Positions 35,104 to 43,531 of a DNA stretch of 64,000 nt are shown in pieces. Source of the stretch: Mycolicibacterium sp. P1-18 (lineage in GTDB: Bacteria; Actinomycetota; Actinomycetes; Mycobacteriales; Mycobacteriaceae). Positions within the stretch are counted from its first letter, which is position 1, and each line of letters starts with the position of its first letter. A model generated the notes under the pieces. The model was given only the letters and a program-made list of their open reading frames with translations. It did not search any database and was not told the origin of the DNA. A program made the position numbers and the translations under genes. The DNA is taken from contig NZ_NPKR01000009.1 in the NCBI RefSeq assembly GCF_008329535.1, positions 1 through 64,000 on the forward strand. The letters run 5' to 3'.

Positions 35104-36402
35104 ATGGTTGCAACGACCCTCGACATGCCGCTCGCCCCACGAGACGACGCCGCCGCCGTCCGCCGCATCGGCGTGGTGCCGTCGGCGTCGATGCTGACCG
35201 GCGCCGCGCTGGGCGTCGTCTGGTTCTGGATCCCGCTGACGGTCGCCATCGTGGCCATCTCGTCGATCCCGTCGGTCGTCGGATTCTTCGCCGCCGGCGT
35301 CGTATTCGTCTATCTGATTCGCGGAGTGGACCGGGTCGAACGCGTCCGCAGCGAGGCGGTGTTCGGCTTCGGCATCCCGGTTCCGCCACGCCGCGTCTCG
35401 CCGTACGACGGTTTTCAGCGGTGGGCTCATCAACTGTGGCTCGACGTCGGCAGCGCGCGGTTCTGGAAGGTCGTGGCTCACCACTACCTGCGGCTGGTCT
35501 ACGATCTGCTAGCCGCGGGGATCGCGTTGGCGCTGTTGACGTTCGCCATCGCCGGCCCGGCAGTCGCCACGGCACTCGACCGCAGTGAGACCGACGCCGA
35601 CGTCTGGTTCGTCTCCCCGCCGCTGGCCTGGGTGCTGGCCGTCGTCGCGTTGGTCGCGGCCGTCGCGATCGTCGTCTACGCCCCGATCGTCGACGCGGCC
35701 GTCGACCGGTGGCTGCTGCCCCCGTCGGCCACCGCCGCCCTTGAGCACGAGGTCAGTGCGCTCACCGACGCCCGCCGCGGCGCGGTGTCCTCGGCGCAGA
35801 CCGAACGTCACCGCATCGAGCGCGACCTGCACGACAGCGTGCAGCCGCGGCTGGTGTCACTGGCCATGACGATCGGTCTCGCCCAGACCAAGCTCGACAC
35901 CGACCTGCCTCAGGCCAAGAAGCTCATCGGTGAGGCACACGACGACGCGAAGAGCGCGCTGCTCGAGTTGCGCAACGTGGTTCGCGGCATCGCGCCGACC
36001 ATCCTCCCCGACCGTGGTCTCGACGCCGCGCTCTCCTCGGTGGTGCAGCGCATCGAAACCTCGGGCGTGCCAACGACCTTGAACGTCGACCTGCCGCGGC
36101 GACTCCCCGACGAGGTGGAGGCGTGTGCATACTTCGTCGTCGCCGAGGCGTTGACCAACGTGGCCAAACACGCGCGTGCCACCCAAGCGGTGGTCACGGT
36201 CCGGTTGGACGAGGCGACCGACGCCCTGTTCGTGTCGGTCTACGACGACGGCGTGGGCGGCGCGACGGCCACCGCCGACGACGACGCGACGGGCTTGCGC
36301 GGCCTCGGCGAGCGCGTCGCGGCGGCTCGCGGCACCTTCGAGGTGTCCAGCCCGGTGACCGGCTCCACGATCGTGACGGCGGTGCTGCCATGCGGATCGT
36401 GA
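35104..36402 (+). CDS. NarL-type sensor histidine kinase with membrane sensor domain
   Basis: In this 432-aa protein residues 1-200 form a membrane sensor module with two hydrophobic hairpins (about 32-73 and 132-197), resembling the putative sensor domain common in actinobacterial NarL kinases. HisKA_3 follows with phosphoacceptor His243 (RIERDLHDSVQPRL). The HATPase has DDGVGGA and GLRGLGERV boxes. Its end overlaps the response regulator start by 13 bp, so the two form one unit with the DUF4097 gene. Confidence 0.9.
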   Translation: MVATTLDMPLAPRDDAAAVRRIGVVPSASMLTGAALGVVWFWIPLTVAIVAISSIPSVVGFFAAGVVFVYLIRGVDRVERVRSEAVFGFGIPVPPRRVSPYDGFQRWAHQLWLDVGSARFWKVVAHHYLRLVYDLLAAGIALALLTFAIAGPAVATALDRSETDADVWFVSPPLAWVLAVVALVAAVAIVVYAPIVDAAVDRWLLPPSATAALEHEVSALTDARRGAVSSAQTERHRIERDLHDSVQPRLVSLAMTIGLAQTKLDTDLPQAKKLIGEAHDDAKSALLELRNVVRGIAPTILPDRGLDAALSSVVQRIETSGVPTTLNVDLPRRLPDEVEACAYFVVAEALTNVAKHARATQAVVTVRLDEATDALFVSVYDDGVGGATATADDDATGLRGLGERVAAARGTFEVSSPVTGSTIVTAVLPCGS

Positions 36403-37034
36403 TCGCCGAGGACTCCGCGCTGTTGCGGGCGGGCATCGAACGCATCCTGACCGACGCGGGACACGAGGTGGTGGCCGGCGTGTCCGATGCCACCGACCTA
36501 CTGCGCATCGTCAACGAGCTACGGCCCGACCTCGCCATCCTCGACGTCCGCATGCCGCCGACGTTCACCGACGAAGGCATCCGCGCCGCGGCCCTGCTGC
36601 GGAGCCAGAACCCCGAGTCGCCGGTGCTGGTCCTGTCGCACTACGTCGAGGAGCGCTACGCGGCCGACCTGATCGCCTCGGACACCAGGGGTTTCGGCTA
36701 TCTGCTCAAGGATCGCGTGGCCGACGTGCCGTCCTTCCTGGACACGGTCGCCCTCGTGGGCGGTGGCGGGACGGTCCTCGACCCGGAGGTGGTGTCCCAG
36801 ATCCTCGTCCGCTCGCGGCAGCGTTCCACCCTGGACTCGCTCACCCCGCGCGAGCTCGAAGTGCTGCAACTGATGGCGGAGGGCCGGGCCAACTCCGCCA
36901 TCGCCGCCTCACTGCACGTCTCGGTGGGCTCGGCCGAGAAGCACATCGCCTCCATCTTCTCGAAGTTGAACCTCACCCCGGACGAGAGCGAGAACCGGCG
37001 CGTCCTCGCCGTCCTCCGCTACCTCGAATCCTGA
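36390..37034 (+). CDS. NarL/LuxR-family response regulator
   Basis: In this 214-aa protein the receiver domain has phosphoacceptor Asp52 (LAILDVRMPP) and conserved Lys near 107 (YLLKDR). The C-terminal LuxR helix-turn-helix (LTPRELEVLQLMAEGRANSAIA) is at about residues 150-205. It is paired with the overlapping kinase. Candidate targets are the GGGGGTTAYCCCCC sites at 35031 and 38375, by position and symmetry only. Confidence 0.93.
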   Translation: MRIVIAEDSALLRAGIERILTDAGHEVVAGVSDATDLLRIVNELRPDLAILDVRMPPTFTDEGIRAAALLRSQNPESPVLVLSHYVEERYAADLIASDTRGFGYLLKDRVADVPSFLDTVALVGGGGTVLDPEVVSQILVRSRQRSTLDSLTPRELEVLQLMAEGRANSAIAASLHVSVGSAEKHIASIFSKLNLTPDESENRRVLAVLRYLES

Positions 37035-37052
37035 ACCACGGAAGGACTTTCC

Positions 37053-37913
37053 ATGACGACCATCGCTCCCCCATCGGCTCCGCCACCGCTCACCCCGGGC
37101 AACCGCACCGCGTTGCGCGCCCTCCTGGTCATCTTCGCGGCGGTTCTGGTGATCGGCTGCGTCGCGGGACTGGGGGTGGCCGCCTTCGGAATCGCCTCAC
37201 TACGGGTCAGCACCGACGGCAAGGACCTGCCCCGCGACATGCGCTCGCTGGTGGTCGACGCCTCCGACGTCTCCGTGCACCTGAAGTCCGACCCGAACGC
37301 CACCGCGGCCCGCGCCGAGTTGCGCACGGTGGGCTCGTCGCGGGCGGTCCCGCCCAGCCTCGACGTAACCACCGACGCACGGCAGACGCGCATCCGCGTC
37401 ACCGCCGACGACACGCGCCGCGTCGTCGACTTCGGCGGACCGAGCGATCTGGTGATCACGCTGCCCCCGGCGTTGGCGGCCACCCTGTCGGTCACCACAC
37501 AGCAGGCCGACGGCACGCTGACCGTCGACGCCAACCTCGACCGGCTGGTCGCCCGCAGCGCCGACGGTGACGTCGTCCTGAACGGCGCGGTGCACGACGT
37601 GGACGTCACCGCCCGCGACGGTGACGTGGTCTCCCGCAGGCCCGTGTCGGTCACGGAGTCCTTCACCGTGGAATCCGTCGACGGCGACGTCGCCGTGAGA
37701 TTTGCCGACCCCGCCCCGCGCCGAATCAGCGCCACCACCAGTAGCGGTGACGTCGCGATCACGCTTCCGCCCACGGGGCCCTACCTCGTCCGCACCCGTT
37801 CCGGCGACGCGACGTCGGTCGACGTGCCGGAGACGACGGACCCGGCGCGGGCCGCGTCGGAGGTGACGGTGCGGTCCGACGACGGAAGCGTCTCGGTCGA
37901 CAGCCGCCGTTAG
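37053..37913 (+). CDS. DUF4097-family membrane-anchored protein
   Basis: This 286-aa protein has one N-terminal transmembrane helix (about 25-50) and a repetitive beta-helix-like domain with recurring ...SADGDVVLNG... and ...VDGDVAVRFAD... turns, the DUF4097/DUF4098 pattern. It lies 18 bp downstream of the response regulator, so probably is the effector or an accessory of the two-component system. It would project outside the cell membrane. Function unknown. Confidence 0.8.
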   Translation: MTTIAPPSAPPPLTPGNRTALRALLVIFAAVLVIGCVAGLGVAAFGIASLRVSTDGKDLPRDMRSLVVDASDVSVHLKSDPNATAARAELRTVGSSRAVPPSLDVTTDARQTRIRVTADDTRRVVDFGGPSDLVITLPPALAATLSVTTQQADGTLTVDANLDRLVARSADGDVVLNGAVHDVDVTARDGDVVSRRPVSVTESFTVESVDGDVAVRFADPAPRRISATTSSGDVAITLPPTGPYLVRTRSGDATSVDVPETTDPARAASEVTVRSDDGSVSVDSRR

Positions 37914-37923
37914 TCCGCACATC

Positions 37924-37961
37924 GGAATGGCCACGTGCAGCGCGTTGCACGTGGCCATTCC
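37924..37961. terminator. Bidirectional terminator
   Basis: This perfect 16-bp inverted repeat (37924-37939 and 37946-37961) has a GCGCGT loop. It lies 10 bp after the DUF4097 gene stop and about 11 bp beyond the convergent secreted-protein gene end. It is a strong hairpin serving both. Confidence 0.8.
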
Positions 37962-37972
37962 GTCGAATCCAG

Positions 37973-38275
37973 TCAGCAGGCCAGGTCGACGTGCATCGTC
38001 TTGGCGAACACGGTGACCGCCGGTGACGACCCACCCCGGGAGTCCGTGGTGGAGTACGTCTGCCCCGGCTGGACCGACGTCACCGTGCAGGACGAAAGCT
38101 GCCCCGTGCCAACGCGGTTGACGATGACGTGATAACCGCTGGCCTCCAGCGACCGCACCACGTCCTCGGCCCGGGACGGTCCGCTGGGTGCGGCGTCGGC
38201 GACGCCGACGGAGGCAAATGCCGCGGCCGAGACGACGACGGCGGCGGCGAATAGTGTTGTGCGATGAGCGGTCAC
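37973..38275 (-). CDS. Small secreted protein
   Basis: This 100-aa protein has an N-terminal signal peptide (hydrophobic core about residues 8-27, cleavage probably after ...VADAAP). The mature part of about 70 residues contains two Cys (about 63 and the C-terminal 100), likely disulfide-bonded. The family resembles small conserved mycobacterial exported proteins of unknown function. The upstream region holds a second GGGGGTTAYCCCCC palindrome, so it may belong to the nearby two-component regulon. Confidence 0.7.
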   Translation of the reverse strand: MTAHRTTLFAAAVVVSAAAFASVGVADAAPSGPSRAEDVVRSLEASGYHVIVNRVGTGQLSSCTVTSVQPGQTYSTTDSRGGSSPAVTVFAKTMHVDLAC

Positions 38276-38374
38276 GATGGGTCTCCCTGATGGTCCGGAA
38301 GCCCGACGCTCCCGATACCACTACGCTATGAGACCGAAACCGTCTGTCCCATGGCGCTTTCCGGAGACCTTCGC

Positions 38375-38388
38375 GGGGGTTACCCCCC
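38375..38388. promoter_or_regulatory. Second GGGGGTTAYCCCCC palindrome
   Basis: GGGGG-TTAC-CCCCC, flanked by CGC/GCG so that the stem can extend to 8 bp (38372-38391). It lies about 100 bp upstream of the small secreted protein gene and 9 bp from the end of the nitronate monooxygenase gene. It could alternatively be a terminator hairpin for the latter's opposite strand, but its identity to the 35031 element favours a protein site. Confidence 0.45.
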
Positions 38389-38396
38389 GCGGATCG

Positions 38397-39410
38397 TCAC
38401 ACCAGTGAGTCCACGATGTCGGCGACGGACCCGGTGACCGCCTTGTGAAAACCCGTGCCGGCCCAGATGTTCGCGCCGTGGGGATCGCCGGCGCGAACCG
38501 AGGCCGCGCGCACCGGGCTGGTCAGATGGTGAATCTCGGGATAGCCCAGGGGTGCTTGCGCGTCGTGTTCGTCGACGAAGCGGTTGCGAATGCCCCGGGC
38601 GTAGCGGCCCGAGAAGCACCTCGTCACCACCGTTTCGGTGAACTGAGGGTCGCGCAGGGCAGCCCGGTGCACCGGGCTGCTGCCCGATTCGTCGGCCAGG
38701 AGGAATGCGGTACCCATTTGCGCCGCAACGGCTCCCAACGCGAAGACGTCGGCGACGTCGACCGCCGTCATCAGACCGCCCGCCGCGATCACGGGGACGT
38801 CGAGCGCGATGCTGGTCGAACGCACCAGTTGGCCCAGCGGCTGGGTGGCCGGGGACGCCGCGGGATCGAGCGTGCCTCGGTGCCCGCCGGCCGCGGGACC
38901 CTGGACCGCGACGGCGTCGACGCCGCAGGCCACGGCCCGGTCGGCTTCGGCCAGGGTGGTGACGGTGGCGACGGTGGTTATGCCCGCATCCTTGAGCCGG
39001 GTGCACTCCGCCACCGACGGCAGACCGAACGTGAACGACACGACCTCGGGCTTGAGGTCCATCACCACGTCGAGCTTGGCCGCCCAGTGGTCGTCGTCGA
39101 AGCGCGGGTCACCGAGCCGGGCGCCGTACCGCTTCGATTCGCCGCCCAACGCCTTCGCGTACTGCTGAATCGCCTCGGGACGGGCCGCGCTGGACTGCAC
39201 CACGAAGAGGTTCGCACCCAGTGGTCCCGTGGTGAGCTGACGCGCCGCCGTGATGCGTTCGGCGAACACGTCGGCGGTGAGGTAGCCGCCGGCCAGGAAG
39301 CCGAGACCGCCGGCGTTGGATCCCGCCGCGGCGAGTTCCGGCGTCGTCGGGCCGCCCGCCATGGGCGCGATGATCACCGGCTTGTCGAGCGAACGCACGT
39401 CGAAACTCAT
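38397..39410 (-). CDS. Nitronate monooxygenase-family FMN protein
   Basis: This 337-aa TIM-barrel FMN enzyme oxidises alkyl nitronates. It has IIAPMAGGPTTPELAAAGSNAGGLG at the N terminus (written in part as APMAGGPTTPELAAA), the catalytic-His region QGPAAGGHRGTLD, and FMN phosphate-binding AAGGLMTAVDV. The start is ATG 39410; longer frames upstream are spurious. It is probably monocistronic. Physiological substrate in mycobacteria unknown. Confidence 0.88.
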   Translation of the reverse strand: MSFDVRSLDKPVIIAPMAGGPTTPELAAAGSNAGGLGFLAGGYLTADVFAERITAARQLTTGPLGANLFVVQSSAARPEAIQQYAKALGGESKRYGARLGDPRFDDDHWAAKLDVVMDLKPEVVSFTFGLPSVAECTRLKDAGITTVATVTTLAEADRAVACGVDAVAVQGPAAGGHRGTLDPAASPATQPLGQLVRSTSIALDVPVIAAGGLMTAVDVADVFALGAVAAQMGTAFLLADESGSSPVHRAALRDPQFTETVVTRCFSGRYARGIRNRFVDEHDAQAPLGYPEIHHLTSPVRAASVRAGDPHGANIWAGTGFHKAVTGSVADIVDSLV

Positions 39411-39478
39411 GCGTACATCCTGCAACGTCGCACGGGCCCGCCCAAGGCGGTTCACCGGATTGACGTGGCCGACGCCCG

Positions 39479-39949
39479 TCAGCCGTGACCGCGTTCCTCT
39501 TCCTGGCCGACGTAGTCCCCGGCGAGGGCGGCGACGTGGCCCGGCAGATCGCCGGTCGCGACGTCGGCCAGGCTGGTCTCCTCCAGCACCGAGCGCATGC
39601 TGGCGCGGAGCGCACGCCACACGTCGGTCAACGCCACGGTCGGACCCGAGTACGGCAGGTCGCCGAGACCGATGTCGCGGACGCTGGCGAGCGGACCGTC
39701 GATGCACCGCAGCACGTCGGCGATGCTGATCTCGGCCGCCGGCTTGGCCAACGCGTAGCCACCGTCGCGCCCGCGGTGGCTGCGCACCAACCGGTCGGTG
39801 CGCAGATCGGACAGGATGTCGACGAGGAATTGCGGCGGAATGCCCTGGGCCTTCGCCAGATCGTCGGTCTTGACCAGCACGCCTTCGGCGACCGTGGCCA
39901 GCTGAACCATGGCCCGGACGGCATACTCCGCCTTGGCCGACATGCGCAT
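39479..39949 (-). CDS. Rrf2-family transcriptional regulator
   Basis: This 156-aa Rrf2 winged-helix protein has a recognition region at about residues 26-60 (KTDDLAKAQGIPPQFLVDIL). It begins MRMSAKAEYAVRAM, as does the M. tuberculosis homologue Rv1287 from memory. It has a single Cys (82), so it lacks the three-Cys iron-sulfur site of IscR/NsrR and resembles the CymR type. Being near cysD-cysNC in mycobacteria suggests a role in sulfur metabolism. It is divergent from the nitrilase-family gene (96 bp). Confidence 0.88.
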   Translation of the reverse strand: MRMSAKAEYAVRAMVQLATVAEGVLVKTDDLAKAQGIPPQFLVDILSDLRTDRLVRSHRGRDGGYALAKPAAEISIADVLRCIDGPLASVRDIGLGDLPYSGPTVALTDVWRALRASMRSVLEETSLADVATGDLPGHVAALAGDYVGQEEERGHG

Positions 39950-40045
39950 AGAGCGCATCATGCCACCGACCTGGCTGCGAATCGTCGGCTGGCCAATTTC
40001 CCGGGTCGCTTCGCTCCTGCCCTCCGGATGGTCCACCATCGACAC

Positions 40046-40873
40046 ATGACTACCCGCGTCACCTGCTGCCAGATCTCCCTGCACATCGGTGACACCACCG
40101 GCAACCTCACCACCGCGAGAACCGCGATCGAAGACGCCGCCCGCGACGGCGCGCAGATCGTCGTCCTGCCGGAACTCGCCTCGTCGGGATACGTGTTCGC
40201 CGACCGCGCCGAACTAGAGGCGCTCGCCGAGACCCGGGACGGCCCCGCGATCACCGAGTGGGCCAACCTCGCCGAGGCCTTCGACCTGACCATCGTCGCC
40301 GGGTTCCCGGAAGCCGCCGGCGACCAGGTCTACAACAGCGCCGCCGTCGTCGACCCGACCGGGCTGCGCGGCGTGTACCGCAAGGCCCACCTGTGGGACA
40401 CCGAGAACCGGGTGTTCGACCGCGCCGACGACCTGCCGCTGGTGGTCGACACTGCCCACGGCCGCCTCGGCGTGATGGTCTGCTACGACATCGAATTCCC
40501 CGAATGGGTGCGCGCGGTGGCGCTGCAGGGCGCGGATCTGCTGTGCGCGCCGGTGAACTGGCCGCTGCTCCCCCGGCCCGAGGGCGAACGGCCGACCGAG
40601 CAGAACCGTGCCCTCGCGGGCGCCGGCATGAACCGGATGGCGATCGCCGTCTGTGACCGGGCGGGGGTGGAACGCGGTCAGGATTGGGTGGGCGGCAGCG
40701 TGATCGTCGACGCGGACGGCTATCCCATGGCGATCGCCGACTACGGCACCCCCGGTCGCATCACCGCCGACGTCGACCTCGCCGAATCGCGCGTCAAGCA
40801 GTTCAATGAGAACAACGACGTGCACGGCGACCGGCGCACCGACCTCTACCGGCGCGCCGGACTACTGGACTGA
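40046..40873 (+). CDS. Carbon-nitrogen hydrolase (nitrilase superfamily)
   Basis: This 275-aa amidase-type hydrolase has the catalytic triad Glu43 (LPELASSGY), Lys113 (YRKAHLW) and Cys146 (VMVCYDIEFPE). The start is ATG 40046; the frame upstream overlaps the Rrf2 promoter region and is unsupported. Substrate unknown; the aliphatic-amidase/omega-amidase subgroups are plausible. Its 3' end overlaps the convergent PPOX gene by 12 bp. Confidence 0.88.
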   Translation: MTTRVTCCQISLHIGDTTGNLTTARTAIEDAARDGAQIVVLPELASSGYVFADRAELEALAETRDGPAITEWANLAEAFDLTIVAGFPEAAGDQVYNSAAVVDPTGLRGVYRKAHLWDTENRVFDRADDLPLVVDTAHGRLGVMVCYDIEFPEWVRAVALQGADLLCAPVNWPLLPRPEGERPTEQNRALAGAGMNRMAIAVCDRAGVERGQDWVGGSVIVDADGYPMAIADYGTPGRITADVDLAESRVKQFNENNDVHGDRRTDLYRRAGLLD

Positions 40874-41515
40874 GCGCTTGGCGAACGCCCGCACCGACGC
40901 CGGCACGGGAATGCCCTCGGTGAGATCCGGAGCGGCCAGCGGTTCTCCGTAGGTCACGGCCATCGGCACGACGCCGGCCCAGGCGTCGCCGGCGACGTCC
41001 TCCTCGGGGTCCTCGGGCCAGCCGGCGCTGACCTTCAACGACCAGTTGTCCTCGGCGATCGGCATCTTCAGCACCAGGGTCGCGGCTATCTCCTTGCGGC
41101 TGCTGGGCCGCAGCTCGGCGACGCGGCCCGGAATGAACGCGTCGGTGAGAGTCTCCAGCAGGCTGGCCTTCTCGTCGCCGGACACCTGCTCGAACACCCC
41201 GAAGAGTGCCGCACTGCGGTACTGGAACGACGACTCGAACCCGCTGCGGGCCACGACGACGCCGTCCAGGGCGGTAACCGACACCGCGGCGGGCTGCCCC
41301 GTCGACAGTGCCCGGAGCCACGGCGACCCGGTCGACCCGTGAATCACCAGATCGGTGCCGACCCTCGCGAAGCCGGTCGGGAAGATCACGGGATGGCCGT
41401 CGCGCACCAGGGCGACGGTGGCCAGCGGCGTGCTGTCCAGGAGGGCTTCGAGCGCGCTGCGCGACTCGTCCTGCTTTTCGGCAATCCGAGTGACTCGGGT
41501 CGAGGGCTGGGTCAT
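40862..41515 (-). CDS. Pyridoxamine 5'-phosphate oxidase-family protein
   Basis: This 217-aa split-barrel flavin- or F420-binding protein has the PPOX/NimA pattern LATVALVRDGHPVIFPTGFARVG at about 28-50 (core seen as ATVALVRDGHPVIFP) and a FQYRSAALFGVFEQV strand later. The start is ATG 41515. It is divergent from DUF2243 with only 29 bp between starts, so both may have very short leaders. Substrate unknown. Confidence 0.82.
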   Translation of the reverse strand: MTQPSTRVTRIAEKQDESRSALEALLDSTPLATVALVRDGHPVIFPTGFARVGTDLVIHGSTGSPWLRALSTGQPAAVSVTALDGVVVARSGFESSFQYRSAALFGVFEQVSGDEKASLLETLTDAFIPGRVAELRPSSRKEIAATLVLKMPIAEDNWSLKVSAGWPEDPEEDVAGDAWAGVVPMAVTYGEPLAAPDLTEGIPVPASVRAFAKRSVQ

Positions 41516-41544
41516 GCGTTCATCATCGTTCGTGACTGCCCGAA

Positions 41545-42099
41545 ATGACGCATGAACGGCTTCGGACTGGGCACTTCGCCTTCGTGACCGTCGACCAGAG
41601 CAGTGGCGCAGCCCTTCCGAGCAAGACACCCTTCCTGTTGCTGGGCCTCGGCCTGGGCGGGTTCGTCGACGGCATCGTGCTGCACGAGATCCTGCAGTGG
41701 CACCACATGATCAGCAGCGTCCCGGCGCATCCCACCGCGACGTTGGCCGGGCTGGAGGCCAACGTGGTCGCCGACGGGTTCTTCCACGTCGTGACGTGGC
41801 TACTGGTGACCGCCGGATCGGTGATGACGATAGTCGCCTGGCGGCAGGGCCGTTTCCCACCGAACTGGCCCTTCCACACCGGACTCCTGCTGACCGGGTG
41901 GGGGGTGTTCAACGTGGTGGAGGGCGTCGTCGACCACACCCTGCTGGGGGTGCACCACGTGCGCGACGACCTGGGCGGCCCGCTGTCCTGGGACATCGGC
42001 TTCCTGGTCTTCGGATCGTTGCTGATCGCGGGCGGCTGGGCGCTGCACCGCCGTGGCGCCCGCGCGCTGGAAGCCGCTGGGGCGCGGCGACGTCGGTGA
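41545..42099 (+). CDS. DUF2243 membrane protein
   Basis: This 184-aa protein has four transmembrane helices. The family hallmark GFVDGIVLHEILQWHHM (about residues 39-55) has His and Glu/Asp within the membrane, and further His occur in DHTLLGVHHV. This fits a possible metal- or heme-binding four-helix membrane protein. An in-frame GTG near 41586 is an alternative start. Function unknown. Confidence 0.82.
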   Translation: MTHERLRTGHFAFVTVDQSSGAALPSKTPFLLLGLGLGGFVDGIVLHEILQWHHMISSVPAHPTATLAGLEANVVADGFFHVVTWLLVTAGSVMTIVAWRQGRFPPNWPFHTGLLLTGWGVFNVVEGVVDHTLLGVHHVRDDLGGPLSWDIGFLVFGSLLIAGGWALHRRGARALEAAGARRRR

Positions 42100-42109
42100 C
42101 CGACCGGCG

Positions 42110-42706
42110 TCAGTCGGGAATGGCCGACCCGTCGGCAACCACCACGGCGAACAGATCGGAGAGCGCGGCCAGGCTGGCCGACTGCAGGGCGGCGGCCGCC
42201 ACGTCCTCGCCGCCGACGCCGGGCAACGAGCGCGTGGCGGTGGCGGCGGCCACCACCGTCGGGGCGTAGCCGGCGTTGAACGCACCGCGGGCGGTCGAGT
42301 TCACGCACATGTGCGTCATGAACCCGGCGATCACCAGATTGCTCGCGCCGACCGCCTTCAACCTGTCGTCGAAGTCGGTCTCCACGAACGAGTTTGGATA
42401 CTGCTTCGTCACGACGACCTCGCCGTCACGCGGGGCGACGCGCGTGACGATGGCGCCGGTCTCCCCCTCGAGGTCGTAGAGCGAACCGGGGCCGTCGGAG
42501 TGCTGGACGTGGATGATGGGGATCCCGGCGGACCGCGCGCGATCGAGCAAGGCCGCCGTTTCGTCCAGCGCCGCCTGCACGCCCTCGAGTTCCATGACGC
42601 CCTGGGTGTAGGTGTTCTGGCAGTCGATCAACACCAGCGTCGACTCGGCCAGGGGTGCCGGCGTCGAGGGAAGCTCGGACAGCGTGCGCAGCGTCGGGTT
42701 GCTCAT
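42110..42706 (-). CDS. Isochorismatase-family cysteine hydrolase
   Basis: This 198-aa cysteine hydrolase has the catalytic triad Asp28 (VLIDCQN), Lys101 (VVTKQYPNSF) and Cys134 (FMTHMCVNSTAR), preceded by a typical cis-peptide region. Family members hydrolyse nicotinamide, ureidoacrylate, N-carbamoyl compounds or isochorismate; the absence of nicotinamidase metal ligands cannot be established by eye. It is convergent with DUF2243 and not obviously tied to the cys operon (75 bp after cysQ). Confidence 0.87.
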   Translation of the reverse strand: MSNPTLRTLSELPSTPAPLAESTLVLIDCQNTYTQGVMELEGVQAALDETAALLDRARSAGIPIIHVQHSDGPGSLYDLEGETGAIVTRVAPRDGEVVVTKQYPNSFVETDFDDRLKAVGASNLVIAGFMTHMCVNSTARGAFNAGYAPTVVAAATATRSLPGVGGEDVAAAALQSASLAALSDLFAVVVADGSAIPD

Positions 42707-42781
42707 CGCACCAACCTACCGACCGTGGGGGCTACGCACGCCGATCGCCGACTTTTCGTACGTAGGGCCCACGGTCGGCGA

Positions 42782-43531
42782 TCAGCCCTGGGCGGTGGTG
42801 ACCGCCAAGACCGCGTCGGCCAGCTCCGGCCGGCAGACGATCAGGTCGGGCAGCAGCACGTCGGCCTGGTTGTACCGCAGTGGCGATCCGTCCAGCCGCG
42901 AGGTGAACAGACCAGCGGCCCTGGCCACCGCGACGGGCGCGGCCGAGTCCCACTCGTACTGACCGCCGGCGTGCACGTAGGCGTCCGCGACGCCCTGCAC
43001 CACCGCCGCGACCTTCGCTCCGGCGGAACCCATTTCGACCAGCGTGCCGTACAGCGCGTCGCGGACGGCCAGCGCCACGGCGGGCGGCCGGGTCCTGGAC
43101 ACGATGATGCGCGGCGGCCCCGGTGCGGCCGCCGGCGGCGGCACGTGCGGCGTCGCCAACGTGACGCCCTGCGCGGGCAGGGCGACCGCGCCGGTGACCA
43201 GTTCGCCGGCCTGCCACAGCGCCACGTGCACCGCCCAGTCCTCGCGACCGAGCTCACCGAACTCCCGGGTGCCGTCGAGGGGGTCGACGATCCAGACCCG
43301 CTCGGCGCTCAACCGCTTCGAGTTGGCCTTCTCCTCCTCGGTCGCCTCCTCGGACAGCACCGCGTCGTCGGGTCGCTCGGCCGCCAACGCCGTCATCAGG
43401 AAGGCGTGGGAACGCTTGTCGCCCGCGTCCTTTCGTTCGGCGGCGGTGGCGTCGGCCAGCTCGGCGCGCACGGCGAGAAGCAACTCACCCGCTTCCGTCG
43501 CCAGGCGTGCCGCCAACTCGTGATCGGTCAC
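42782..43531 (-). CDS. cysQ: 3'(2'),5'-bisphosphate nucleotidase CysQ
   Basis: This 249-aa Li+-sensitive inositol-monophosphatase-fold enzyme removes the 3'-phosphate of PAP/PAPS. Mg-site motifs are SEEATEEE (60-67), DPLDGTREF (83-91) and WDSAAPVAVA near 195. The start is GTG 43531, overlapping the cysNC stop as GTGA, so PAP(S) removal is translationally coupled to PAPS synthesis. In M. tuberculosis cysQ is, as I recall, elsewhere (Rv2131c). Confidence 0.92.
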   Translation of the reverse strand: MTDHELAARLATEAGELLLAVRAELADATAAERKDAGDKRSHAFLMTALAAERPDDAVLSEEATEEEKANSKRLSAERVWIVDPLDGTREFGELGREDWAVHVALWQAGELVTGAVALPAQGVTLATPHVPPPAAAPGPPRIIVSRTRPPAVALAVRDALYGTLVEMGSAGAKVAAVVQGVADAYVHAGGQYEWDSAAPVAVARAAGLFTSRLDGSPLRYNQADVLLPDLIVCRPELADAVLAVTTAQG

